A stretch of 64,000 nt of DNA. It comes from Paeniglutamicibacter terrestris (lineage in GTDB: Bacteria; Actinomycetota; Actinomycetes; Actinomycetales; Micrococcaceae). Below, in pieces: positions 6,556-16,625 of the stretch. Made by a program: the position numbers and the translations under genes. Position 1 is the stretch's first letter; each line of letters opens with the position of its first letter. Under the pieces are notes generated by a model. The model made no database searches. It was not told the DNA's origin and worked only from the letters and a program-made list of their open reading frames with translations. The stretch covers positions 62,001 to 126,000 of the forward strand of contig NZ_JAAWVT010000006.1 in assembly GCF_012271785.1 (NCBI RefSeq), written 5' to 3'.

Positions 6556-8964
6556 ATGGATTTTCTTTTCGATGACTTCGCTGCACCTGCTGAAGCCCCA
6601 CACCTGCCCGACGCCCAAGAGCTGCTTGCTGGGCTGAACCCCCAACAAGAACAGGCCGTCAAGCATGCCGGTTCCCCGCTGCTGATCGTTGCCGGCGCCG
6701 GATCTGGCAAGACTCGGGTCCTGTCGCACCGTATCGCCTATCTTTTGGCAACGGGGCGGGCTCGCCCGCATGAGATCCTCGCCATTACGTTCACCAACAA
6801 GGCTGCAGCGGAAATGCGTGAGCGGATCTCGGCATTGGTGGGTGAAGATGTGGCCAAGAAGATGTGGATTTCAACCTTCCACTCCTCGTGTGTGCGCATT
6901 CTGCGCCGCGAAGCGGCTTCCGTCGGACTGAAATCAAGCTTCTCCATTTACGACTCGGCCGATTCCTTGCGCCTGATCACGATGGTTGCCAAGGGGCTGG
7001 AACTGGATCCCAAAAGATTCGCACCCAAGGCGATGTCCCACAAGATCTCCGCGCTGAAGAACGAACTCATCGACGATGAGCAATACGCTTCAACCGTTGC
7101 CAGCAATGATCCGTTCGCGTCGGCCGTCTCGCAGGTATATCGCGGATACACCGAACGCCTGCGCGCCGCCAACGCGCTAGATTTTGATGACCTGATTGCC
7201 CATGTGGTCAACGTCTTCCGGGCATATCCCGCGCTGGCCGATAACTACCGGCGCCGCTTCCGCCACGTGATGGTGGACGAGTATCAGGACACCAACCACG
7301 CCCAATACTCCCTGGTGCGTGAATTGACCGGGCCGGACGGACCGACACCCGGTGGCGAACTGACCGTGGTGGGCGATTCAGACCAGTCCATTTATGCGTT
7401 TCGTGGCGCCGATATCCGCAATATCGTGGAGTTCGCCAAGGACTACCCGGACGCGGAAACCATCAAGCTGGAACAGAACTACCGATCAACACAAACCATC
7501 CTCTCGGCCGCCAACGAGGTCATCAAACGCAACCCGGGCCGACAAGAAAAACGCTTGTGGACGGCCGAAGGCGACGGAGAGCAGATCATTGGCTACGTGG
7601 GTGAATCCGAATCCGACGAGGCTCGTTGGATCGCCGATGAAATCCTGCGGCTGAATGATGAGGACGACATTCGCCCCGGCGATGTCGCCATTTTCTACCG
7701 CACCAACGCACAGTCGCGCTCCCTCGAGGAACAACTGATGCGTGTGGATCTGAAGTACAAGGTCATCGGGGGCACTCGGTTCTATGACCGCAAGGAGATC
7801 AAGGACGCCTTGGCCTACCTGCGGGCGCTGGTTAATCCGGACGACGACATTAACGTGCGCCGAATCCTCAATGAACCCAAGCGGGGGATCGGAGACCGTG
7901 CGGAATACGCCGTTGCGGCCCTGGCCGAACGTGAACGCATCTCCTTTATGGCTGCCCTACGGCGTGCAGATGATGCTCCGGGTCTTGGCACTCGCGGGCT
8001 GAATATGGTTGGCGCGTTCGTGAAAATCATCGATGACTTGGCCGTCGTGGCGGATGGTTCGGGCCCTGCGGAGGCTCTGGAGGCGGTGCTGGAGCAGACC
8101 GGTTACCTGGAAATGCTGCGCTCCTCCTCGGACCTGCAAGACGAGTCACGCGTGGAAAACTTGGCCGAGCTGGTGGCGGTGGTGCGGGACTTCGTGAAGG
8201 AGAACCCGGAGGGTACGCTGATCGACTTCCTGGAGCGCGTAGCTCTGGTGGCAGACGCCGACTCCATCCCGGAAGCGCCCAACGACGCCGAGGGTGTGGA
8301 CATGGCGAGGCGCGAAGGAATGGTGACTCTCATGACACTGCACACGGCCAAGGGACTCGAATTCCCCGTGGTATTTCTCACGGGTATGGAACACGGGATT
8401 TTCCCTCACCAACGTTCCTTGACCGATGAAAAGGAACTTGCAGAGGAGCGCCGGCTGGCTTATGTGGGCTTGACCCGCGCCCGGCAGCGCCTCTACCTAA
8501 CCCGTGCCGAATACCGCAGTCTCTGGGGTCAATCCCAGGCTAATCCGGCGAGTCAGTTCCTGGAGGAAATCCCTTCCAACCTCGTTGATTGGAAGCGGGA
8601 GGGCATGAAACGTCCCAGCCTGGATTCCTTTGGTGGGCGCAATAGCTTTGCTACCAGCCGCTACGAGTCGGGCTCATATTGGGGTGCGGGTTCTGGCTCG
8701 AGCGCCACTGCCGGCAGATTGTCGGGGGCTCCGGAGATTCATCAGCTCAAAACTACACCGACGGCTCGGGCCCAGGGACGGGTCCAGCCGAACAAGGAAA
8801 TCATTGCCCTGAACGTCGGAGACAAGGTCGATCATGGCACCTTCGGGCAGGGTGTTGTTCTGGCAATTGAGGGTGCGGGGGACAAAACCGTGGCCAAGGT
8901 TAAGTTCGCCGAGGCAGAAAAGCGACTGCTACTTCGTTATGCCCCACTTACGAAGCTTGACTAG
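6556..8964 (+). CDS. pcrA: ATP-dependent DNA helicase PcrA/UvrD
   Basis: This 802-residue superfamily 1 helicase unwinds DNA 3'-5' in repair and in removal of stalled complexes. Motif I is AGAGSGKTR near residue 46, motif II VDEYQDTNHAQY near 240, motif III GDSDQSIYAFRGAD, motif IV EQNYRST, motif V TLHTAKGLEFPVVF and motif VI VGLTRARQRLYLTRA. The C-terminus has a low-complexity linker and a final Tudor-like segment (VGDKVDHGTFGQGVVLAIEG), as in actinobacterial PcrA. Length is normal for the family. It lies head-to-head with the membrane-protein gene. I favour PcrA over RecB-like helicases because of the length and motif spacing. Confidence 0.95.
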   Translation: MDFLFDDFAAPAEAPHLPDAQELLAGLNPQQEQAVKHAGSPLLIVAGAGSGKTRVLSHRIAYLLATGRARPHEILAITFTNKAAAEMRERISALVGEDVAKKMWISTFHSSCVRILRREAASVGLKSSFSIYDSADSLRLITMVAKGLELDPKRFAPKAMSHKISALKNELIDDEQYASTVASNDPFASAVSQVYRGYTERLRAANALDFDDLIAHVVNVFRAYPALADNYRRRFRHVMVDEYQDTNHAQYSLVRELTGPDGPTPGGELTVVGDSDQSIYAFRGADIRNIVEFAKDYPDAETIKLEQNYRSTQTILSAANEVIKRNPGRQEKRLWTAEGDGEQIIGYVGESESDEARWIADEILRLNDEDDIRPGDVAIFYRTNAQSRSLEEQLMRVDLKYKVIGGTRFYDRKEIKDALAYLRALVNPDDDINVRRILNEPKRGIGDRAEYAVAALAERERISFMAALRRADDAPGLGTRGLNMVGAFVKIIDDLAVVADGSGPAEALEAVLEQTGYLEMLRSSSDLQDESRVENLAELVAVVRDFVKENPEGTLIDFLERVALVADADSIPEAPNDAEGVDMARREGMVTLMTLHTAKGLEFPVVFLTGMEHGIFPHQRSLTDEKELAEERRLAYVGLTRARQRLYLTRAEYRSLWGQSQANPASQFLEEIPSNLVDWKREGMKRPSLDSFGGRNSFATSRYESGSYWGAGSGSSATAGRLSGAPEIHQLKTTPTARAQGRVQPNKEIIALNVGDKVDHGTFGQGVVLAIEGAGDKTVAKVKFAEAEKRLLLRYAPLTKLD

Positions 8965-9212
8965 CACGTTCTTTGCCGAGCGGCGGGCAGTGCCTGGTGC
9001 TTGTGAGGTGCCCGCATCCACACCATGGTGATAGGGGTCACACACCCTAATTCTCTACGGTGCGTAGAACTGTGTCATTGGCTCCGAAAGCGTTAGGCTG
9101 AGCAAGGAGCCCAACCTTTTCGGGTGGGGCTCTTCCCCCTCAACGCATGGAACCGTGCTTACGGAGCCGTGTCTTGAGTCAGCATAGACTTCGACAAGAA
9201 GGACACAAGCCC

Positions 9213-10382
9213 GTGGACCTGTATGAATACCAGGCGCGCGATATGTTCGAGTCCCACGGTGTACCCGTGCTGGCCGGCATCGTTGCCTACACACCTGAAG
9301 AAGCCAAGGCCGCTGCCGAGAAAATTGGTGGCGTCGTGGTCGTTAAAGCCCAGGTAAAGGTCGGTGGCCGCGGCAAGGCCGGCGGCGTCAAGGTCGCAAA
9401 GACCGCCGACGAAGCTTTCGCCTACGCAACTGACATTCTCGGTATGGACATCAAGGGCCACACCGTGAACAAGGTCATGATCGCTCAGGGCGCAGACATC
9501 GCCGAGGAGTTCTACTTCTCCGTGCTGCTGGACCGCGCAAACCGCAACTACCTGGCCATGTGCTCGGTTGAAGGCGGCATGGAAATCGAGGAACTCGCCG
9601 TAGAGCGTCCCGAGGCCCTGGCCCGCATCGCCGTTGACCCGGCCGTTGGCATCGATCAGGCCAAGGCCGACGAAATCGTTGCCGCTGCAGGATTTGCTCC
9701 GGAGCTGACCGCTAAGGTTGCCTCGGCAATCCTGAAGCTGTGGGACGTCTTCACGAAGGAAGATGCAACCCTGGTTGAGGTCAACCCGCTAGTTCTCACC
9801 GGCGCAGGCGAGATCGTTGCCCTCGATGGCAAGGTCTCCATCGACGAGAACGCCGAGTTCCGCCACGCGGATCACGCTGCTCTTGAAGACAAGGAAGCTG
9901 CCGATCCGCTCGAGGCCAAGGCTAAGGCCATGGACCTGAACTACGTCAAGCTTGACGGCGAAGTTGGCATCATCGGTAACGGTGCCGGCCTGGTCATGTC
10001 GACCTTGGACGTTGTTGCTTACGCTGGCGAAAACCACGGCAACGTGAAGCCCGCCAACTTCTTGGACATCGGCGGTGGAGCTTCCGCCGAGGTCATGGCC
10101 GCAGGCCTTGACGTCATCCTGAACGACGAGCAGGTCAAGTCGGTGTTCGTCAACGTCTTCGGTGGCATCACCGCATGTGACGCCGTCGCCAACGGCATCG
10201 TCGGCGCACTGAACACCTTGGGTGCAGCGGCCAACAAGCCGCTCGTTGTTCGCCTTGATGGCAACAACGTGGAGGAAGGCCGTCGCATTCTTGCCGACGC
10301 CAACCACCCGCTGGTCACCCTGGCCGCAACCATGGACGAGGGCGCCGACAAGGCTGCCGAGCTCGCCAACGCAGCGAAGTAA
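9213..10382 (+). CDS. sucC: Succinyl-CoA synthetase beta subunit (ADP-forming)
   Basis: This 389-residue subunit of the TCA-cycle enzyme interconverts succinyl-CoA and succinate with ADP/ATP. The N-terminus [22 protein letters not shown] is characteristic, and residues 1-~205 form the ATP-grasp domain. The glycine-rich stretch [18 protein letters not shown] and [14 protein letters not shown] lie in the C-terminal CoA-ligase domain. The GTG start is chosen because it gives the exact family N-terminus and AAGGA lies 9 bases upstream; an ATG 22 codons earlier adds non-homologous residues. It forms an operon with sucD, 16 bases downstream. Confidence 0.97.
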   Translation: MDLYEYQARDMFESHGVPVLAGIVAYTPEEAKAAAEKIGGVVVVKAQVKVGGRGKAGGVKVAKTADEAFAYATDILGMDIKGHTVNKVMIAQGADIAEEFYFSVLLDRANRNYLAMCSVEGGMEIEELAVERPEALARIAVDPAVGIDQAKADEIVAAAGFAPELTAKVASAILKLWDVFTKEDATLVEVNPLVLTGAGEIVALDGKVSIDENAEFRHADHAALEDKEAADPLEAKAKAMDLNYVKLDGEVGIIGNGAGLVMSTLDVVAYAGENHGNVKPANFLDIGGGASAEVMAAGLDVILNDEQVKSVFVNVFGGITACDAVANGIVGALNTLGAAANKPLVVRLDGNNVEEGRRILADANHPLVTLAATMDEGADKAAELANAAK

Positions 10383-10398
10383 GTAGGGATACGCGAAC

Positions 10399-11301
10399 AT
10401 GAGCATTTACCTTAACAAGGACTCCAAGGTCATCGTTCAGGGCATCACCGGTGGCGAGGGTACCAAGCACACCGCACTGATGCTCAAGGCCGGCACCAAC
10501 ATTGTCGGTGGCGTTAACGCCCGCAAGGCCGGCACCACCGTGACCCACGGCGAAAAGAACATCAAGGTTTTCGGTGCAGTTGCCGAAGCCATGGCCGAGA
10601 CCGGTGCGGATGTTTCCATCGTTTTCGTTCCGCCGGCATTCACCAAGGATGCTGTTGTTGAAGCCATCGAGGCAGGCATCGGCCTGGTCGTTGTCATCAC
10701 CGAAGGCGTTCCGGTACAGGATGCAGCCGAGTTCTGGGCCCTGGCCCAGTCCAAGGTTGACGCCGAAGGCAATCAGGTCACCCGCATCATCGGCCCGAAC
10801 TGCCCCGGCATCATCACCCCGGGTGAGTCACTGGTTGGCATCACGCCGAACAACATCACCCAGAAGGGCCCGATCGGCTTGGTCTCCAAGTCCGGTACCT
10901 TGACCTACCAGATGATGTTCGAACTGCGCGACCTGGGCTTCTCCACCGCCATCGGCATCGGCGGCGACCCGGTCATCGGAACCACCCACATCGACGCCCT
11001 GGCTGCGTTCGAAGCGGACCCGGAGACCAAGGCCATCGTCATGATTGGTGAAATCGGCGGCGACGCCGAAGAGCGTGCAGCCGAGTACATCAAGGCCAAC
11101 GTCACCAAGCCGGTTGTTGGCTACGTGGCAGGCTTCACCGCTCCCGAGGGCAAGACCATGGGCCACGCTGGCGCCATCGTCTCCGGCTCGGCCGGTACGG
11201 CTCAGGCCAAGAAGGAAGCACTTGAGGCTGCCGGCGTGAAGGTCGGCAAGACCCCGTCGGAAACCGCAACGCTGCTGCGCGAAGTTTTCGCCGCACTCTA
11301 A
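10399..11301 (+). CDS. sucD: Succinyl-CoA synthetase alpha subunit
   Basis: This 300-residue alpha subunit binds CoA in an N-terminal Rossmann fold ([19 protein letters not shown]) and carries the phosphohistidine. The active-site region is seen as [23 protein letters not shown], where the GHAGA histidine is phosphorylated during catalysis. [13 protein letters not shown] is the second signature. The length is normal. It directly follows sucC, and a strong terminator closes the operon. Confidence 0.97.
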   Translation: MSIYLNKDSKVIVQGITGGEGTKHTALMLKAGTNIVGGVNARKAGTTVTHGEKNIKVFGAVAEAMAETGADVSIVFVPPAFTKDAVVEAIEAGIGLVVVITEGVPVQDAAEFWALAQSKVDAEGNQVTRIIGPNCPGIITPGESLVGITPNNITQKGPIGLVSKSGTLTYQMMFELRDLGFSTAIGIGGDPVIGTTHIDALAAFEADPETKAIVMIGEIGGDAEERAAEYIKANVTKPVVGYVAGFTAPEGKTMGHAGAIVSGSAGTAQAKKEALEAAGVKVGKTPSETATLLREVFAAL

Positions 11302-11319
11302 ATCTCTAGAGCGCACCTT

Positions 11320-11365
11320 GAGTGGCGGTCACCGTGTTGATTATTCAACCAGGTGGCCGCCACTC
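11320..11365 (+). terminator. Terminator of the sucCD operon
   Basis: A 14-bp stem with one G-U pair (11320-11333 with 11352-11365) encloses an inner 5-bp stem, GTTGA/TCAAC. It begins 18 bases after the sucD stop. Confidence 0.7.
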
Positions 11366-11411
11366 GTGCGTTCTGAGGTGTGTGGCCATGCTCAAGGCCA
11401 AGAATTACCGC

Positions 11412-11705
11412 TTAGTGGTGCAGCCGAAAGAAGGAGCTGCCGACCAGCTGGTGCGCACCGGGCAGCAGGACGACAAGTAGCTCAGGATTAAACTGGATTT
11501 CCACTGGACCCGAACCGGCCAACGCATCGGTGAGTTTGTGGGGAGCATAGGCCTCGAGCACCCATTCGGTGGGTCCCGCACCAATGTGCAGCAGTCCGGT
11601 ATCACGGTCGAGATCAAGCCAGGCGGTGATCCAGTCACCGGCAAAACGCGGCAAGAGGCTGGACGGAGAAACGGTGGTCAGGGTCGGGCTGTACATGATG
11701 CGCAC
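11412..11705 (-). CDS. Small conserved-looking hypothetical protein
   Basis: This 97-residue frame (starting GTG; an ATG nine bases inside is an alternative) encodes a protein with WITAWLDLDRDTGLLHIGAGPTEWVLEAYAPHKL. The amphipathic pattern and balanced composition look like a folded small protein rather than a shadow frame. I recognise no family. An AGGA element lies upstream. It is convergent with sucCD. The call rests mainly on composition and on there being no competing gene. Confidence 0.45.
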   Translation of the reverse strand: MRIMYSPTLTTVSPSSLLPRFAGDWITAWLDLDRDTGLLHIGAGPTEWVLEAYAPHKLTDALAGSGPVEIQFNPELLVVLLPGAHQLVGSSFFRLHH

Positions 11706-12098
11706 ACGTCCTAAGGGTCAGTTGTCCTTGCCCCGGTGTGCGGAAATGCGCGCCAAGGCCACTTCGTCATCCGAACCACCCGCCGTGCAACTATGGGGTT
11801 GGTAACTGACTGGTCGGAGCCTTGCCTATGTGGCAGTCAGTATTCGTGAAGCTATAACCAGCCTACGGTGAAGCGCGGATATTTCGCCACCTAGGCTATC
11901 TGGGCGCAACAAACGGTCATTTTCCTTCGGCCCCCCACCCACCTATGGGGTTGACGTCCCTAGGTCATGCGAACTGCCGCTCCACCCGCGGACGCGGCGA
12001 TCCCACTGGCCGCGAGCACGAGAGAATCACGAGCCCCCACGATCGGGCATAGGCTGGAAGGCAACCGACATTCCCCCTTTTCGCAAAGGACAGCTCTC
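11706..12098. other. Intergenic region upstream of the alcohol dehydrogenase
   Basis: No gene is evident in these 393 bases. TAGGCT-type -10 hexamers occur near 11892 and 12049, and either could drive the dehydrogenase gene. An AAAGGA ribosome-binding site at 12085-12090 precedes its ATG. Confidence 0.35.
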
Positions 12099-13154
12099 AT
12101 GCGCGCCACAATGATCCATGGACAGCGGGACATCCGCGTCGATAACCGCCCCGAACCGACCCTGCTCACCGACACCGACGCCATCGTGCGCGTCACCGCA
12201 GCCTGTGTCTGCGGATCGGATCTGTGGCCGTACCGAGGATTCCGTGAGATCACCGAACCACGGCCGATCGGCCACGAGTTCATCGGTATCGTTCAGGAGA
12301 TTGGTGCGAGGGTGACCTCCCTAGCCGTGGGTGATCTCGTGGTGGCCCCGTGGGCCAATAGCTGCGGTACCTGCCCACCGTGCCGTGATGGGGTCCAGGT
12401 GGCTTGCGAACATCGCGCCGTCTGGGGTGGTGAGGATGAAAACGGATTGCCGGTTGATGGTGGCCAGGGCGAGATCGTTCGTGTACCGAACGCCGACGGC
12501 ACACTGGTCGCGGTTCCCGGAGTCACGGAGCCCGATGAAGCCCTGACCAAATCCCTGCTGACGCTCTCTGACGTCATGGGCACCGGGCACCATGCAGCTC
12601 TTGGCGCACGGGTGGCCCCGGGTCGCACGGTTGTGGTGGTGGGCGACGGAGCGGTAGGACTATGCGCCGTGCTCGCTGCTAAGCGACTCGGTGCCACGCG
12701 CATCATTGCCATGTCCCGACACGCTGATCGTGCGGCTCTGGCCAAGGAATTTGGCGCCACCGATGTGGTGGCCGAGCGCGGGGACGCCGCGGCGGCCAAG
12801 GTCCGCGAACTGCTCGGCGGGGTACTGGCCGACTCGGTACTCGAATGCGTGGGCACTGCCGAATCCATGGGGCAAGCCCTCGCCTGTACTCGACCCGGTG
12901 GGGCACTGGGCTTTGTTGGCGTGCCCCACGGCGAGAATCCGTTGCCCGTTTCTGTGCTCTTCGCCAAAAACATCTCCGTGGCCGGAGGCGCGGCAAGCAC
13001 CCGGGAGTACCTGCCCGAACTTCTCACGGACGTACTGTCCGGCGCCATCAACCCCGGGCTCGTCTTTGATGCTGTCATGAACCTCGAGCAAGCCCCCGAA
13101 GCCTACGCCGCGATGGATGAGCGCCGGGCGATCAAGGTGATGCTGCGCCCCTAG
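12099..13154 (+). CDS. Zinc-dependent alcohol dehydrogenase (MDR family)
   Basis: This 351-residue medium-chain dehydrogenase starts MRATMIHGQRDIRV. The catalytic zinc site is seen as VCGSD (Cys) and GHE near residue 59. The structural-zinc lobe is CGTCPPCRDGVQVAC. The coenzyme-binding glycine motif is VVVGDGAVGLCAVLAAKRLGA. It resembles the broad 'zinc-dependent alcohol dehydrogenase' class that acts on simple alcohols or polyols with NAD(P). The start was chosen from the AAAGGA eight bases upstream and from family alignment; upstream in-frame codons look non-homologous. The substrate is unknown. It is convergent with the SNF2 helicase. Confidence 0.88.
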   Translation: MRATMIHGQRDIRVDNRPEPTLLTDTDAIVRVTAACVCGSDLWPYRGFREITEPRPIGHEFIGIVQEIGARVTSLAVGDLVVAPWANSCGTCPPCRDGVQVACEHRAVWGGEDENGLPVDGGQGEIVRVPNADGTLVAVPGVTEPDEALTKSLLTLSDVMGTGHHAALGARVAPGRTVVVVGDGAVGLCAVLAAKRLGATRIIAMSRHADRAALAKEFGATDVVAERGDAAAAKVRELLGGVLADSVLECVGTAESMGQALACTRPGGALGFVGVPHGENPLPVSVLFAKNISVAGGAASTREYLPELLTDVLSGAINPGLVFDAVMNLEQAPEAYAAMDERRAIKVMLRP

Positions 13155-13190
13155 ATCTCCCGGCGACCCACCGCGGGGCTGCCGCGCTGC

Positions 13191-16100
13191 TTAGCGCAGC
13201 AGCTCGCGGATGTCGTCCGCGTTCAGCACCTTGCCGAAGCCCGCACCCTCGTCCATGACCGAGGAAATGAGCTGACGCTTGGAATCCTGCAGCGCCACCA
13301 CCTTCTCCTCGATGGTGTTTTTGGCAACCATCCGGTAGACCATCACATTGCGGGTCTGTCCGATGCGGTGGGCCCGGTCAACCGCCTGGGATTCGGCGGC
13401 GGGGTTCCACCACGGATCCAACAAGAAGCAGTAGTCTGCCTCGGTGAGGTTCAGCCCGAAGCCGCCGGCCTTCAGCGAAATCAGGAATACCGGTGCCTCG
13501 CCGGACTTGAACGAGTTGATCACCTCGGCACGCTTACGCGTTGAGCCATCGAGGTAGGCGTAGGGAACACCCGCTGCATCCAACCTGTCGGCCGCCTTCT
13601 TCAGGAAGGAGGTGAACTGGGAGAAGATCAGCGCACGGTGGCCCTCGGCCAAAACATCCTCAAGCTGCTCGAAGAGCACATCAAGTTTGGCGCTGGAGAC
13701 ATGTGCGTACTCGGGATCCACCAAGGAGGCGTCCAAGGCCAACATGCGAAGCAGGGTCAGCGACTGGAAGATCGTGAACCGGTTCTTATCCATGTCATCA
13801 ACCAAGCGCAACACCTTCTGGCGTTCGCGCTGCAGGTGCGTGTCGTACACCTTGCGGTGCTCCGGACCCAGCTCAACCTGCAATACCTGTTCCTGCTTCG
13901 GCGGCAGATCTGTCACCACCGCATCCTTGGTACGGCGCAACATAAACGGTCGGACTCGGCGGCGCAGGCGCGTGAGCGGTTCGGGCAGGCCCTGACGCTC
14001 GATGGGCCGCTGGTAGTTCTCCGCGAAGCGTACCGATGAAGGGAAGAGCCCGGGGGAGACGATGGCGAAGATCGACCAGAGCTCCATCAGGTTGTTTTCC
14101 ATCGGGGTACCGGTGATGGCCAGCTTAAAGCGTGCAGGCATGTCCCTGGCCACGTGGTGGGCCTTGGTGGCCTTGTTTTTCACAAACTGGGCCTCATCCA
14201 AGATCAGACCGGCCCAGGGGATATCGGCGTAGGCGTCGTCATCCAGGCGCAGCAGCGTGTAGGAGGTCACCACGATGTCGTAATCCTTGGCCAGCGTCGC
14301 CAGCGAGGAAGTCGCCCGCGACTCGGTATCGGTGACGGCGATGACCCGCAGCGAGGGGGCAAAGCGTGCCGCTTCTTCCTTCCAGTTGGAGACCACCGAG
14401 GTGGGGGCCACTACCAAGAAGGGAGCACGCTTTCCGATGTGCGGGTTGGGCGCACCGAAGGCCTCGGGGTCGGCCCACACCTGGTGTGCGTGCAGGATCA
14501 AGGCCAAGGCTTGGAGGGTCTTACCCAGACCCATATCATCGGCCAGCACCCCGCCCAGACCGTTGCGCCACAGCGTGGCCAGCCAGCCGAAGCCCTCCAC
14601 CTGGTAGGGGCGCAGCGTGGCATTAAGCGTTGGTGGCAGGTCGGCAACCTCGGTGGTCTTCAGGTTCACCAGCGAATTCAGGGCACTGATCCACGCGTCG
14701 GGCCCCTCAACATGCGAGGCCAAATCCTCCAGCTCTTCCCACAGGGAGAACTGGTACTGCGTCAGGGAAATGTCCGCTTCCTTGTCCTTCATGTCCCGCA
14801 GCCCGCCGGCTTCGCTCACCAGCTCACGCAATTTGTCGAAGAGCGGGTCGGAGAGGGAGAAGTAGCTGCGGTCCGGCATCAGCAGCTTGGTTTCGCCCTT
14901 GGAGAGGGCGCGCAGGATGTCGGCGAAGGGGATCTGGCGATCTCCGATGGAGATCAGTAGGCCCAGATCAAACCAGTCACGGCGGTCAGATTCCACGGTG
15001 GTGATGATCAGTTCCGGCGCTTCGGTGAGCTCGTGGAATTCCGGGCGGATTCCGGACTCGGAGATGACCAGTCCTTCGATTTCCATGAGCTCGGGCAGCA
15101 CCCGGCGCACGAAGTCGATGACTTCCAATCCCTGGAGGTGACGCGGGCCCAGGACTGCTGCCTCAAATCCGGGGAAGACATTCAGGACGTCAAGCGCGGC
15201 ATGTTCCAGGGCCGATTCGGTCTCCCGATCCCGGTCAATCGCGTCCACGGCCAGGCCGTGATAGTCATAGGTCCAGTCCATGTCCACGGAATCACGCGCA
15301 CCGTAGCGGATCTTAGCCACCAGCTTCGGCGGCAGTACCGCAGGCAGCTCAACGGAGGCATCGGGGCTGGTCACGCGCAGCTTGCGGGCCAGTCGCGGGT
15401 AAACGCGGGAGAAGAATTCGTCGCGTTCGGCCAGCGGAACGTTAAGTTCTTCGGGGTGCTGCAGCAAGGTGAGCTCGGTGTGGCTCAGACCGGCGGGCAC
15501 CTGACCCAGGAAAATCTGGGTGTGTTCCTCGTTGGCCGCATACACACCGTGGTTACCGATGGAACCAGCGGCGCTGTGTGAATCAAGGACAAAGTCGTGT
15601 CCCGCGAGCGACAGCGTTGGCGCAAGCGCCAAACCGGACTCGGAGATTTGGGCGCCGAGGGCCACCTGAGCGGGGGAACCGATCAGAATTTGGGTGTTAG
15701 GTCGCACGCCGATGAGCTTGATGCCCAGGCGCTTGGCCTCGGTAAAGAGGTCCCAGAGCAGCGAAGAAGAATACTCGTCGAGGTAAAGCCAGTCGTTGTC
15801 CTCGCCGAAGTAGAGCTCACCCTTGGCCCGGTAGAGCGGGACAAACTGGCAGAACCAGCGGTGCTGCTCGTTATCGAGGTTCAGCCCGTAGGTTTTGAAG
15901 CTGATGTTGTTCCAGCGCAGATTTCCGCGCACCCAGCGGTCCCCGCCCGAATGCACCATCGGGCGCACGGCCAAGCGCCAACGGCGGGACGCGACCTTCA
16001 GCTGGCCGACTCCGGAACCCGGTGCCCATTGCTGGTGTGCCGAGAGCGTGGTGTCCTGCAACTCGAATTGCAGTCCCATCGGCAATACCGGGTGCTTGGA

Positions 16101-16523
16101 ATTCGGTCCACCCAAGGACTTGGCGGCGGCAGGTGCCGGGGCCAGCAGCTCTTGCAGGGTCTGCTGCCAAACGGGCACAGCCGCGGCGGTGTCGCGGTAG
16201 AGAACGTCCTTGGCCCGCAGGTACATCGAGTTGGAGTAGATCAGCACCGCAGCCACGTGCTTGCACTTGGGGGCGTCACCGCACGAGCATTCGCCCTCGG
16301 CGATGATCCGCTCTTCCTTTTTCATGCCCAGCGTTATGCGCACGGGACGGTTCTCTTCTCCGTCTTCGGCCACCGTTCCGGAGAGGATCTGGTCCACTGG
16401 GTCCCACTGGAAATCGCTCATTGCAGCGTCGGTGGCCAGCACCTTGCCGCGTGTGAAGGAGGCACCGCCGACGACGCTAAGAATTTCGCGTGCGTCAACC
16501 ATGGGAAAAGCTGATTCGGTCAT
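13191..16523 (-). CDS. SNF2-family helicase with SWIM zinc finger
   Basis: This 1110-residue DEAD/DEAH-like ATPase has an N-terminal SWIM zinc-binding motif (CSCGDAPKCKH, residues ~78-90), a long middle region typical of bacterial SNF2 proteins, and a C-terminal SNF2 core. The core shows LADDMGLGKTLQ (motif I), LDEAQFVKN (motif II), ITGTPMENN (motif III), FSQFTSFL, LKAGGFGLNLTEADY and DRAHRIGQTR (motif VI). Bacterial relatives are double-stranded DNA translocases linked to transcription or repair, and some occur in defence loci. Here the neighbours are metabolic, so a housekeeping role is more likely. The gene is divergent from the LOG-protein gene. Confidence 0.92.
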   Translation of the reverse strand: MTESAFPMVDAREILSVVGGASFTRGKVLATDAAMSDFQWDPVDQILSGTVAEDGEENRPVRITLGMKKEERIIAEGECSCGDAPKCKHVAAVLIYSNSMYLRAKDVLYRDTAAAVPVWQQTLQELLAPAPAAAKSLGGPNSKHPVLPMGLQFELQDTTLSAHQQWAPGSGVGQLKVASRRWRLAVRPMVHSGGDRWVRGNLRWNNISFKTYGLNLDNEQHRWFCQFVPLYRAKGELYFGEDNDWLYLDEYSSSLLWDLFTEAKRLGIKLIGVRPNTQILIGSPAQVALGAQISESGLALAPTLSLAGHDFVLDSHSAAGSIGNHGVYAANEEHTQIFLGQVPAGLSHTELTLLQHPEELNVPLAERDEFFSRVYPRLARKLRVTSPDASVELPAVLPPKLVAKIRYGARDSVDMDWTYDYHGLAVDAIDRDRETESALEHAALDVLNVFPGFEAAVLGPRHLQGLEVIDFVRRVLPELMEIEGLVISESGIRPEFHELTEAPELIITTVESDRRDWFDLGLLISIGDRQIPFADILRALSKGETKLLMPDRSYFSLSDPLFDKLRELVSEAGGLRDMKDKEADISLTQYQFSLWEELEDLASHVEGPDAWISALNSLVNLKTTEVADLPPTLNATLRPYQVEGFGWLATLWRNGLGGVLADDMGLGKTLQALALILHAHQVWADPEAFGAPNPHIGKRAPFLVVAPTSVVSNWKEEAARFAPSLRVIAVTDTESRATSSLATLAKDYDIVVTSYTLLRLDDDAYADIPWAGLILDEAQFVKNKATKAHHVARDMPARFKLAITGTPMENNLMELWSIFAIVSPGLFPSSVRFAENYQRPIERQGLPEPLTRLRRRVRPFMLRRTKDAVVTDLPPKQEQVLQVELGPEHRKVYDTHLQRERQKVLRLVDDMDKNRFTIFQSLTLLRMLALDASLVDPEYAHVSSAKLDVLFEQLEDVLAEGHRALIFSQFTSFLKKAADRLDAAGVPYAYLDGSTRKRAEVINSFKSGEAPVFLISLKAGGFGLNLTEADYCFLLDPWWNPAAESQAVDRAHRIGQTRNVMVYRMVAKNTIEEKVVALQDSKRQLISSVMDEGAGFGKVLNADDIRELLR

Positions 16524-16625
16524 CCTCCTATCGTTTCACGTTCGCCAGCCCAGCACGAACCGCGCGGGCACGTGAAGGCGAGAAATACAGCACGTGTCCG
16601 CCTTCGTGGCCTAGTCTTTGAACTC

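Noticed and set aside
9107-9133. Leader hairpin upstream of sucC as a riboswitch
   Set aside because: It is a short GAGCCC/GGGGCTC stem with no conserved aptamer-like features, and no known riboswitch class controls sucCD in these bacteria to my knowledge.
14154-16514. Large plus-strand frames (268 and 305 codons) inside the SNF2 helicase gene
   Set aside because: They are rich in Gly/Val/Gln/His as expected of a complementary-strand shadow, and all helicase motifs are on the minus strand.
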